Positions 54,101 to 61,923 of a stretch of DNA of 64,000 nucleotides are shown in pieces. Origin of the DNA: Bacteroides ovatus (GTDB taxonomy: Bacteria; Bacteroidota; Bacteroidia; Bacteroidales; Bacteroidaceae); NCBI RefSeq assembly GCF_001314995.1, contig NZ_CP012938.1:4712001-4776000 (forward strand). Reading direction: 5' to 3'. The notes below the pieces were generated by a model, which saw only the letters and a program-made list of their open reading frames with translations, was not told where the DNA came from and ran no database searches. The first letter of the stretch is position 1. Each line of letters starts with the position of its first letter. The translations under genes were made by a program, and so were the position numbers.

Positions 54101-54282
54101 AAAAATCAAACTGGTTGAAGAAGATGGGGATCAAAAACTGCCGTATATATCTGAACGGTGATAATCTTTATATGTGGACTAAAATGCCGGATGATCGCGA
54201 ATCTAATACCGGATATAGTTCTTCTGATGGTGCTTATCCGACAATGCGCCGTTTCAATCTTGGTATCGACATTACTTTATAA
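51130..54282 (+). CDS. SusC/RagA-family TonB-dependent transporter 1
   Basis: 1050 residues; signal peptide ends TASAQ (an ATG at 51136 is an equally good start). Carboxypeptidase-regulatory-like N-terminal extension (GTVLDSNGETIIGASVTLKG), TonB box/plug region (LEEVVVVGYGQQKKAS, ILVDGIEREMSSVD, SVLKDASATAVYGVKG) and barrel ending FNLGIDITL. The 120-bp gap upstream shows no TAnnTTTG box or operator array, so it is probably transcribed from the promoter at 49217. It imports xylan oligosaccharides by context. Confidence 0.95.
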   Translation: MVMKNVTKKIQKIPYLFLLMLFSFVTASAQKGITVRGTVLDSNGETIIGASVTLKGNNSVGTISDIDGNFVLTVPSEKSVLIVSYVGMKPQEVKVSSKGMIKVTLEDDTKQLEEVVVVGYGQQKKASVVGAITQTSGKTLERAGGVTSLGSALTGSLPGVITSASSGMPGAEDPQIIIRTQSSWNNSEPLILVDGIEREMSSVDISSVENISVLKDASATAVYGVKGANGVILITTKRGKEGKASVQIKANVTAKVASKLPEKYDAYDTFYLLNNSIEREACLNPNGWNDYTPTSIIDKYRHPANAEEWDRYPNTDWEKALFNSTAMSYNTSVNVSGGTKIVSYFAAADFVSEGDLFKVYDNRRGYDYGFGYNRINVRSNLDFQLTKTTKFSTNLFGSNAQRTVPWDYNDQDATFWAAAYKSAPDAMRPIYSNGMWGWYQPRDADVPNSVYKLAVAGSEKRTTTKMTSDFILEQDLHMLTKGLKFKANFSMDYTFVENKRGVNDMYHNSQRMWVRPDTGEIILEQPELGTGLDAIINPIYWEHQAGSVNTGATYRKLYYSMQMDYTRNFGKHEVTALALFSRLKEASGSVFPIYREDWVFRLTYNYAMRYFFETNGAYNGSEKFGPDYRFAFFPSFSLGWMISEEKIVKNNLKFLDMLKLRASWGRVGDDAVVQPWQRFTDGRFLYKNQLDYGGNTLMGNIKPANTPYTYYTISRLGNPNISWETVEKRNLGIDYAFLGGAVAGSVDIFNDTRTDILVKGSDRAIASYFGTDAPYANLGKVSSHGYELELRLNHTFNNGIRAWLNTSMTHAVNKVKFRDDAPLKPDYQKGAGHAINQVYSYIDHGNLATWDDVIGSPVWTTGNDAKLPGDYNIVDFNGDGVIDADDRAPYQYSTMPQNTYNASIGAEWKGFSIFAQFYGVNNVTREVNFPTFRSTAHVAYAEGDYWTPDGSATLPAPRWGTTIDQAASGTRYWYDGSYLRLKNVELSYTFQKSNWLKKMGIKNCRIYLNGDNLYMWTKMPDDRESNTGYSSSDGAYPTMRRFNLGIDITL

Positions 54283-54298
54283 ATACTAAGTAAAGACT

Positions 54299-56170
54299 AT
54301 GAATAAGTATATTAATAAAATATTCCTTACGTCGGTCATCACTTTGGCCGGTATGTTGGGAGCTACTTCTTGTACTGACTATTTGGACAAATCTCCATAT
54401 AGTGACATTGAAGAAAATGATCCATATAAGAATTTCAAGAATTTCCAGGGATTTACCGAGGAACTCTATAACTGTATACCTGTTGTATCAAACAGTGAGT
54501 ATCATACTAGTTTTAATTTTGGTGAGGAAGATTATTGGGAGCCACAGGAGCTTCGCCTCTTTGCCCGTAATATTGACTATGGTGATTTCTGGGGATGGAC
54601 TACCTGTTATTATTCTTATCCTTCTTCTATACGTGGTGGAAAGGCTAATTCACAGGAACGCAGTGATAAGGGTAATTTGTGGAAACTTTGCTGGTATGGT
54701 ATCCGTAAGGCTAACATTGGTATAGCTAATCTTGGTAATTTGGTAAGTGCTACAGAAGAAGAACGTAATCTTATTGAAGGACAACTTTATTTTTTCCGTG
54801 GATGGTTTCATTTTATGTTGATGGAATGGTGGGGTGGAATGCCTTATGTTGACCAAGTATTACCGCCGGATGTTGCTCCTGCATTATCCAGACTTACCTG
54901 GCAAGAGTGTGCTGAAAAATGTGTGGCTGATTTTGACCATGCTATTCCTTTGCTTCCCGTTGACTGGGACCAAACCACAGCTGGTAGAGCTACTCTTGGT
55001 TTGAATGATACTCGTATTAATAAAATTATGGCTTTGGCCTATAAAGGGAAGACATTGCTTTGGGCGGGTAGTCCGCTAATGAACTGGGCTTCCGGAGGTG
55101 ACAAAGAGTATGATGCGGGACGTTGTAAGCGTGCAGCTGAAGCTTTTGGCGAAGCTTTGAAGATTGTTGAGGATACTAAACGCTATGAATTAGCAGATAT
55201 GGAAAATTATAACGACCTGTTTGTCGTATACAATTCCGGCGGTAAGCTTAACGGGGTGAAAGAAGCTATCTTCCGCGAAAATTTAGTGCAGTATGATGGT
55301 CGTTGGAACTATAACATGAATACGGATTTTCGTCCGCGTTCTCATATCAATGCTGGTATTAAATGTTATCCGACTGCTAATTATGTAAATTATTTTGGTA
55401 TGGCTAATGGCTATCCGATCAAAGATATGACAAAAGCCGATGCAGAATCAGGATATGATCCTAAGTATCCTTGGAAAAATCGTGATCCGCGTTTTTATAA
55501 AGACATCATATTTGACGGTGAATGGTGTGGAGAAACTGGAAACGGACAATATTGCCAGTTGTATACGAATGGAGCGGACAGTGAAGAGAAAGATCCACAG
55601 AAAGGGTGTTTTACAGGTTATATGAATAGTAAGCTCTGTCTAAAAATAGTGAATAATGCTAACGTCAGAGGTGCTCACTACGCTGTTTTAAGTTTGATGC
55701 GTTTAGCGGATGTTTATCTGATGTACTCGGAGGCAACGGCTGTAGGTTATGGCTCTCCGCAAAGTAAAGCTTCTAGCTTCTATATGACGGCTGAGGATGC
55801 TATCAATGAGATTCGTGATCGTGCCGGTGTGGCTCACGTACTTGATCGATTTACTGGAAATACGACAGACTTTCTTGGTGAGATTCGCCGCGAGCGTGCC
55901 GTAGAACTTGCTTTTGAGGGCTTTCGCTTTATGGATCTCCGTCGTTGGATGCTTCTTGATAAGAGTCCTTATACCTTGAAGACAAAGATTGAGTTTGACC
56001 GTGTACCTACCGCAAGCTATAACAAAGAGCATCCGGAGGAGAATGAAATCATGAATTTGAAAGAAGTGGTACTGGTGGAGAGAAAGTATACCGACAGACA
56101 CTATTGGCTGCCATTACCCAAAGCAGATGTTTACTTGTATGAAGGCTTTGGCCAGAATCCGGGATGGTAA
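54299..56170 (+). CDS. SusD-family glycan-binding lipoprotein 1
   Basis: 623 residues with lipobox ATSC at residue 26. SusD motifs: CTDYLDKSPYSDIEEND, GQLYFFRGWFHFMLMEWWGG, LADVYLMYSEATAVGYG and RRERAVELAFEGFRFMDLRRW. It is somewhat longer than the average SusD. It is encoded 16 bp after its SusC partner. Confidence 0.94.
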   Translation: MNKYINKIFLTSVITLAGMLGATSCTDYLDKSPYSDIEENDPYKNFKNFQGFTEELYNCIPVVSNSEYHTSFNFGEEDYWEPQELRLFARNIDYGDFWGWTTCYYSYPSSIRGGKANSQERSDKGNLWKLCWYGIRKANIGIANLGNLVSATEEERNLIEGQLYFFRGWFHFMLMEWWGGMPYVDQVLPPDVAPALSRLTWQECAEKCVADFDHAIPLLPVDWDQTTAGRATLGLNDTRINKIMALAYKGKTLLWAGSPLMNWASGGDKEYDAGRCKRAAEAFGEALKIVEDTKRYELADMENYNDLFVVYNSGGKLNGVKEAIFRENLVQYDGRWNYNMNTDFRPRSHINAGIKCYPTANYVNYFGMANGYPIKDMTKADAESGYDPKYPWKNRDPRFYKDIIFDGEWCGETGNGQYCQLYTNGADSEEKDPQKGCFTGYMNSKLCLKIVNNANVRGAHYAVLSLMRLADVYLMYSEATAVGYGSPQSKASSFYMTAEDAINEIRDRAGVAHVLDRFTGNTTDFLGEIRRERAVELAFEGFRFMDLRRWMLLDKSPYTLKTKIEFDRVPTASYNKEHPEENEIMNLKEVVLVERKYTDRHYWLPLPKADVYLYEGFGQNPGW

Positions 56171-56190
56171 TCATGACGTATTAATTAATA

Positions 56191-59022
56191 ATGACGCGAA
56201 ATATGAATAGAAAGTTTATATATATCGGCTGTACTGTTTTTGCCATGTCATTGCTTAGCATGACAGGTGTGCAGGCACAGGAGGAAAGCAAGGACAGCTT
56301 AGTGAATGTGGCTTTCGGCAAAGTTGCTCAGGAAGATTTGACTCATGCCATTTCTACTGTCAACACGTCAGAGCTGACAAAGAAGACTGCTAACAATAAT
56401 AGCCTTGTGGGCCTTGAAAGTTTTGTCGGTGGTTACAATGGATCATCCCTTTGGGGACAAGGACCGTTGGTACTGGTAGACGGTGTGCCTCGTAGTGCAT
56501 CAAGTGTAAAGGCTTCGGAAGTGGAAAGTATATCTATGCTGAAAGATGCGGCAGCTGTGGTACTCTATGGTAGCCGTGCCGCGAAAGGAGTAATTCTTAT
56601 CACTACCAAGCGAGGCAAAGATTCACCCATGCATATCGATGTTCGTGCCAATGTAGGGGTGAATGTCCCGAAGGCTTATCCTAAGTACTTGGATGCAGAT
56701 TGTTATATGACCATGTACAATGAAGCTTGTCGTAATGACGGTATAGCAGAAAGGTATGATGCCGGTACTATTTATAACACAGCAATGGGTACTAATCCTT
56801 ATCGTTATCCGGACATAGACTTTTATAGTTCAGATTATTTAAGAAAGTTCTATACTAATTCTGATGTTACGGGTGAAGTGTATGGAGGTAATGAAAAGAC
56901 TCATTATTACTTGAACTTCGGTATGAATTATGCTAATAGCCTGTTGAAATACGGTGAGTCAAAGAAAGCTTATGATATGAGTTTTAATGTACGTGGTAAT
57001 GTGGATATGGCACTGGCTTCATGGCTTAAAGCAACTACTAATGCTGCTATTATCTTTGACAATAGTTATCAAGGCCGTGGTGACTTTTGGGGAGCGGCTT
57101 CTACATTGCGCCCCAACTGGTTTGCACCATTATTACCCATTGATATGATGGATCCTAATGTTGCATATATACAGGAATATATAACTAACAGCAATCATCT
57201 TATAGACGGTAAGTATCTGTTAGGAGGTACTTCGGCAGACACGACAAACCCGTTTTCCGAATTGCTTGCTGCTGGATATACGAAGGAAAAAGCACGTAGA
57301 TTTATGTTTGATGTGGCGGTGATGGCGGATCTTGGAGGCTTGTTAAAGGGTTTATCTTTCAAAACTGCTTATAGCGTAGATTACACTTCTTATTATTCAG
57401 AAGCTTATGCTGAAAAGTATGCTATTTATGAGCCTAAATGGTCTAATGTGAATGGTAAGGATATGATTATCGGACTTACCAAATTCAATGATGATACAAA
57501 ATCAACTAACGAATATGTAGGTAAATCGACTTACGACCAGACCATGACTTTCAGTGCACAGTTTGATTATAACCGTACATTTAAGACATTCCATAATGTA
57601 TCTGCGACCTTGTTGGGATGGGGATATCAGACACAAAGTTCAGCTGATGAAGGTCATGAGAGTAGTGATTATCATCGTACCAGCAACGTAAATCTGGGAT
57701 TGCGTGCTTCTTATAATTACGATCATAAATATTATGCAGACTTTAGTGGTGCTTTGGTACATTCAGCCAAGCTGCCGGAAGGAAATCGCAACGCTTTTTC
57801 TCCATCGGTCACTTTGGGATGGAGACTTAGTAAAGAGAAGTTTATGGAAAGTGTAGGCTTTGTGGACGATCTGAAGATTACGGCTTCTTATGCCAAGTTG
57901 CATCAGGATCTTGATATTTCTGATTACTATATGTATAAGGGCTATTTTTCTGACAAAGGCGGTTGGTTTCAATGGTATGATGGAACGGTGGGTGGTAATA
58001 CGACCGGTTCAAAACGAGGTGACAATCCGAATCTTGACTTTATCACTCGTGAGGAAGTTCGTGCAGGTATAGACGCCACTTTATTCAATAGACTGTTGAG
58101 AATTAATGCGAACTATTTTACTCAGAAGACTAGTGGACTTCTTACTCAAGGTGCTTCTACTATTTATCCTTCGTTTTTCGATTTAGGTACAGATCTTTCA
58201 TTTTTACCTTGGATCAATTATAATGAAGACAAACGTACTGGTTTTGATTTTTCACTAAGTGCAAATAAAAAGATAGGTGATTTCGACGTGACTCTCGGGT
58301 TTAATGGAATGGTATTTTCTTCAAAAGCTTCTATTCGTGATGAAGTGGCGAATGAGTCTTATTTGTTGCGCCAGGGGCGTGCACTTGATGCAACTTATGG
58401 ATATGTTTGCGAAGGTTTCTTTCAAGATCAGGCTGATATCGAGAAACATGCCAAGCAGACATTCGGCACAGTTCGTCCCGGTGACCTGAAGTATAAGGAT
58501 ATCAATGGTGATGGTGTAATCAATAGTGATGATCAGATTGATCTGGGTGCAGGCGGGTGGTCTACATCACCATTTACTTTTGGTTTGAATTTGACATTGA
58601 AATACAAGAACTTTACTCTTTTTGCAATGGGATCGGGACAAACCGGTGCGGTGGCTTTTAAAAATAATTCTTATTACTGGAACAGAGGTACGAGCAAGTT
58701 CTCAGAAGTCGTTATGGGACGTTGGACTGAAGAAACGAAAGGAACAGCTACTTATCCTCGTCTTTCTACCAGCAATGGTGATAATAACTTCCGTAATTCT
58801 ACTTTCTGGATGTACAAGAATAATGTTTTCCGTTTGAGTAATGTGCAGCTTACTTATGATTTTCCTACAGATACTTTCAACGGAACTTTCATACGTGGAC
58901 TTAGCTTGTATTGTGGTGGAAGCAACTTACTTACAATAGCAAAAGAACGTGAGTATATGGAGATGAGTTTGGGGGCTCCCCAATACCGGAATTTCTATCT
59001 AGGCTTTAAGGCCGCATTCTAA
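56191..59022 (+). CDS. SusC-like TonB-dependent transporter 2, lacking the N-terminal extension
   Basis: 943 residues; signal peptide ends GVQAQ. The usual carboxypeptidase-regulatory-like domain and VVVGYG segment are absent. After about 30 mature residues (LVNVAFGKVAQEDLTHAIST) the protein goes straight into the plug (GPLVLVDGVPRSASSVKASE, SMLKDAAAVVLYGSRAAKG). The barrel is complete and ends FYLGFKAAF. It is about 100 residues shorter than the neighbouring SusC. It pairs with the SusD at 59050. An ATG at 56203 is an alternative start. Confidence 0.92.
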   Translation: MTRNMNRKFIYIGCTVFAMSLLSMTGVQAQEESKDSLVNVAFGKVAQEDLTHAISTVNTSELTKKTANNNSLVGLESFVGGYNGSSLWGQGPLVLVDGVPRSASSVKASEVESISMLKDAAAVVLYGSRAAKGVILITTKRGKDSPMHIDVRANVGVNVPKAYPKYLDADCYMTMYNEACRNDGIAERYDAGTIYNTAMGTNPYRYPDIDFYSSDYLRKFYTNSDVTGEVYGGNEKTHYYLNFGMNYANSLLKYGESKKAYDMSFNVRGNVDMALASWLKATTNAAIIFDNSYQGRGDFWGAASTLRPNWFAPLLPIDMMDPNVAYIQEYITNSNHLIDGKYLLGGTSADTTNPFSELLAAGYTKEKARRFMFDVAVMADLGGLLKGLSFKTAYSVDYTSYYSEAYAEKYAIYEPKWSNVNGKDMIIGLTKFNDDTKSTNEYVGKSTYDQTMTFSAQFDYNRTFKTFHNVSATLLGWGYQTQSSADEGHESSDYHRTSNVNLGLRASYNYDHKYYADFSGALVHSAKLPEGNRNAFSPSVTLGWRLSKEKFMESVGFVDDLKITASYAKLHQDLDISDYYMYKGYFSDKGGWFQWYDGTVGGNTTGSKRGDNPNLDFITREEVRAGIDATLFNRLLRINANYFTQKTSGLLTQGASTIYPSFFDLGTDLSFLPWINYNEDKRTGFDFSLSANKKIGDFDVTLGFNGMVFSSKASIRDEVANESYLLRQGRALDATYGYVCEGFFQDQADIEKHAKQTFGTVRPGDLKYKDINGDGVINSDDQIDLGAGGWSTSPFTFGLNLTLKYKNFTLFAMGSGQTGAVAFKNNSYYWNRGTSKFSEVVMGRWTEETKGTATYPRLSTSNGDNNFRNSTFWMYKNNVFRLSNVQLTYDFPTDTFNGTFIRGLSLYCGGSNLLTIAKEREYMEMSLGAPQYRNFYLGFKAAF

Positions 59023-59049
59023 ATCTAACTAAAAAAGATAGTACATAAT

Positions 59050-60825
59050 ATGAAAAAGAAAATAATATTTTTGGTAGCTGCTGCCTTGATGCTGAATAGT
59101 TGCGATGACCTTTTCGAGCCGGCCATCGAGAACTTCAAGGATGTGGAACAGATGTACGACGATGCTCAATATGCACAAGGCTTCCTGGTGAATGTGTACC
59201 GTTGCGTTCCGGGATACTATGATAATAGTGAATATGCAACAGATGATGCTGTCATTAATCAGAAGAACAATGCATTTCTCACGATGGCTACCGGTGGTTG
59301 GACTTCCCGGTTATGGACGCCTATCAATCAATGGACCAATTCGTTCAGTTCTATCCAGTATATCAATCTTTTCCTGGAAAATGTGGATAAGGTAAGGTGG
59401 TCGGATGATGCAGAGAAAGCACAATTGTTTGCTCGTCGTACCAAGGGGGAAGCTTATGGACTTCGCGGTATGTTTTTATACTATTTGCTTCGTGCACATG
59501 CTGGATTTGGAGAAAACGGAGAATTGCTCGGTGTACCTCGTTTGACAGAGTATCTTACTATAAACTCGGACCTTAATTTACCTCGTGCTTCGTTTGCTGA
59601 TTGTGTACAGCAGATATATAGTGACTTGGAAAAAGCCGAAGAATTACTTCCTTGGGAGTATAATGATGTGAATGAGGTACCTGCCGATTTTCAGAGTATT
59701 ACTCAGGATAAAGGTAAATATAATACTGTAATGGGAGAGAAGTCCCGTCAGTTATTCAATGGTCTGATTGCACGTGCTTATCGTGTTCGTACAGCTCTTT
59801 TGGCTGCTAGTCCGGCTTTTCAGGATGCCTCTAATCCTGCTTCATGGGCCGATGCTGCTAATGCGGCTGCCGCTGTACTCAACTACAATGGAGGATTGGG
59901 CGGATTGGATGATAAAGGAGTGGAATATTATTCAAAAGAGGTAGTAGAGAACTTGCAAAAAGGCATTAATCCTAAAGAGATTATTTGGCGTGAAAATGTT
60001 AGTAATAGTGAGGCTGCCAATTCACAGGAGGCAAATAACTTTCCGCCTTCTTTGAATGGTAGTGGCAATATGAATCCGTCACAAAACCTTGTTGATGCGT
60101 TCCCTATGGCTAATGGGTATCCTATCTCGGACATTGTTAACAGTAACTATGATAAGAATAATCCTTATAATGGACGTGATCCTCGTTTGGCAAAATATAT
60201 TATCTATAACGGAAGTATAGCTGGAGTAGGCGATGTACCTATATATACAGGGCGTAAATCGGGCACTGATGACGGTATAGATGTGAAAGAGCAGAGATCT
60301 ACACGTACCGGTTATTATATGAAGAAAAGACTGCGTATGGATGTAAATCGTGCGCTCGGATCGGTTACGAATCAGCAGCATTATATTCCACGTATTCGTT
60401 ATACAGAGATGTATTTGGCTTATGCTGAAGCGGCTAATGAAGCGTGGGGACCTAAAGGAGATAATGGAAATGGTTATTCGGCTTATGATGTAATCAAGGC
60501 TATTCGTAAGCGTGCCGGTATAGGCGGTACTTCTGATCCTTATCTGGAACAATGTGCGGGCGATAGAGACAAAATGGCTAATCTTATTCGTAATGAACGT
60601 CGTCTGGAACTCTGTTTTGAAGGTTTCCGTTTCTGGGATATACGTCGTTGGAAAGAAAACTTGAACGAGCCGGTACGTGGTATCGACTGGGACAGAGATG
60701 GACATTCTTTTAATGAATTCGTTGTCGAAGAACGTAATTATGAAGATTACATGTATTATTGCCCGATTCCAAATTCTGAAATACTCAAGTTCAGCAACCT
60801 TGTACAAAATAGAGGGTGGAAATAA
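59050..60825 (+). CDS. SusD-family glycan-binding lipoprotein 2
   Basis: 591 residues with lipobox LNSC near residue 18. SusD motifs: CDDLFEPAIENFKDVEQMYD, KGEAYGLRGMFLYYLLRAHAG, RYTEMYLAYAEAANEAWGP and RNERRLELCFEGFRFWDIRRW. It partners the shorter SusC directly upstream (27 bp). Two SusC/SusD pairs in tandem are a feature of the B. ovatus complex-xylan locus as I recall it. Confidence 0.94.
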   Translation: MKKKIIFLVAAALMLNSCDDLFEPAIENFKDVEQMYDDAQYAQGFLVNVYRCVPGYYDNSEYATDDAVINQKNNAFLTMATGGWTSRLWTPINQWTNSFSSIQYINLFLENVDKVRWSDDAEKAQLFARRTKGEAYGLRGMFLYYLLRAHAGFGENGELLGVPRLTEYLTINSDLNLPRASFADCVQQIYSDLEKAEELLPWEYNDVNEVPADFQSITQDKGKYNTVMGEKSRQLFNGLIARAYRVRTALLAASPAFQDASNPASWADAANAAAAVLNYNGGLGGLDDKGVEYYSKEVVENLQKGINPKEIIWRENVSNSEAANSQEANNFPPSLNGSGNMNPSQNLVDAFPMANGYPISDIVNSNYDKNNPYNGRDPRLAKYIIYNGSIAGVGDVPIYTGRKSGTDDGIDVKEQRSTRTGYYMKKRLRMDVNRALGSVTNQQHYIPRIRYTEMYLAYAEAANEAWGPKGDNGNGYSAYDVIKAIRKRAGIGGTSDPYLEQCAGDRDKMANLIRNERRLELCFEGFRFWDIRRWKENLNEPVRGIDWDRDGHSFNEFVVEERNYEDYMYYCPIPNSEILKFSNLVQNRGWK

Positions 60826-60856
60826 TTATAGAATTATATTTAATTAAAAGTACGTT

Positions 60857-61891
60857 ATGAAAAAGAACTTAGCATATATCGGACTGGTTTTATTGATCCT
60901 TACTTGGACGTCATGCGAAAGTAGTGACAATGAATTTCCTGATTTCGATTACCAGACAGTATATTTTGCCAACCAATACGGACTTCGTACCATAGAGCTT
61001 GGTGAGAGTGAATTTGTGGATAACACTCTTGACAATCAGCATAAGATGGTAATAAAAGCTGCTTGGGGTGGAGGATATACTAATAGAAACAATGTGGTGA
61101 TAAACTTTAAAGTGGATGAGTCCTTGTGTGACAATCTTTATTTTAAAGATACAGATCAGCCTCTTGTCCCTATGCCGGCTTCTTATTACACGTTGGCTTC
61201 CGATCGAATTGCGATTCCTAAAGGGCAAATAATGGCGGGAGTAGAAGTGCAGTTGACGGATGATTTTTTTGCTGATGAAAAATCGATCAGTGAGAATTAT
61301 GTCATTCCTTTGTTGATGACTAATGTTCAGGGGGCGGACTCTATTTTGCAAGGGAAGCCGGTTGTTGAAAATCCGGTGTTAACTAATGCCGGTGATTGGA
61401 GCATATTGCCGCAGAATTTTGTCTTGTATGCAGTGAAGTATGTGAATCCTTGGCACGGAGAGTACTTGCGTCGTGGTATTGATCATGCTACTGTAGCAGG
61501 TACATCAAAAGATATTATTCGCCATGAACAGTTTGTGGAAAATGATGAAGTTGTGAATATTTCTACTAAAAGTATGAAAGACAATCTTTTGACATTGAAA
61601 ACCAAGGATGAAAGTGGTAAGGATATTAGCTATACTGTTCGTTTGTCATTTGCAGAAGATGGTTCGTGCACTGTACACTCTGGTTCGCAGAATGTAGTGG
61701 TAAGCGGTAGTGGCAAGTTTGTCAGCAAAGGTGAGAAAAATAGTCTTGGCGGAAAAGACAGGAATGCCATTTATCTTGACTATACAGTCAATTTGACAGA
61801 CAATAACATTCAGCTTGCAACAAAAGACACTTTGGTGTTACGTACACGTAATGTGTATGGTGGTAAGTCACTCGAAGTAGTGAGAAAATGA
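60857..61891 (+). CDS. DUF1735/DUF5627-type surface lipoprotein
   Basis: 344 residues with lipobox WTSC near residue 19. A first beta-sandwich (VYFANQYGLRTIELGESEFVD to IPLLMTNVQGADSI) resembles DUF1735. A second domain from about residue 190 (FVLYAVKYVNPWHGEYLRRG onward) resembles DUF5627, which often follows it in SusCD loci. It is likely a surface glycan-binding protein; direct binding evidence is not visible in the sequence. Confidence 0.75.
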   Translation: MKKNLAYIGLVLLILTWTSCESSDNEFPDFDYQTVYFANQYGLRTIELGESEFVDNTLDNQHKMVIKAAWGGGYTNRNNVVINFKVDESLCDNLYFKDTDQPLVPMPASYYTLASDRIAIPKGQIMAGVEVQLTDDFFADEKSISENYVIPLLMTNVQGADSILQGKPVVENPVLTNAGDWSILPQNFVLYAVKYVNPWHGEYLRRGIDHATVAGTSKDIIRHEQFVENDEVVNISTKSMKDNLLTLKTKDESGKDISYTVRLSFAEDGSCTVHSGSQNVVVSGSGKFVSKGEKNSLGGKDRNAIYLDYTVNLTDNNIQLATKDTLVLRTRNVYGGKSLEVVRK

Positions 61892-61923
61892 TGTTTTGAT
61901 ATGAACGTTAAAATCAAGAGTAT

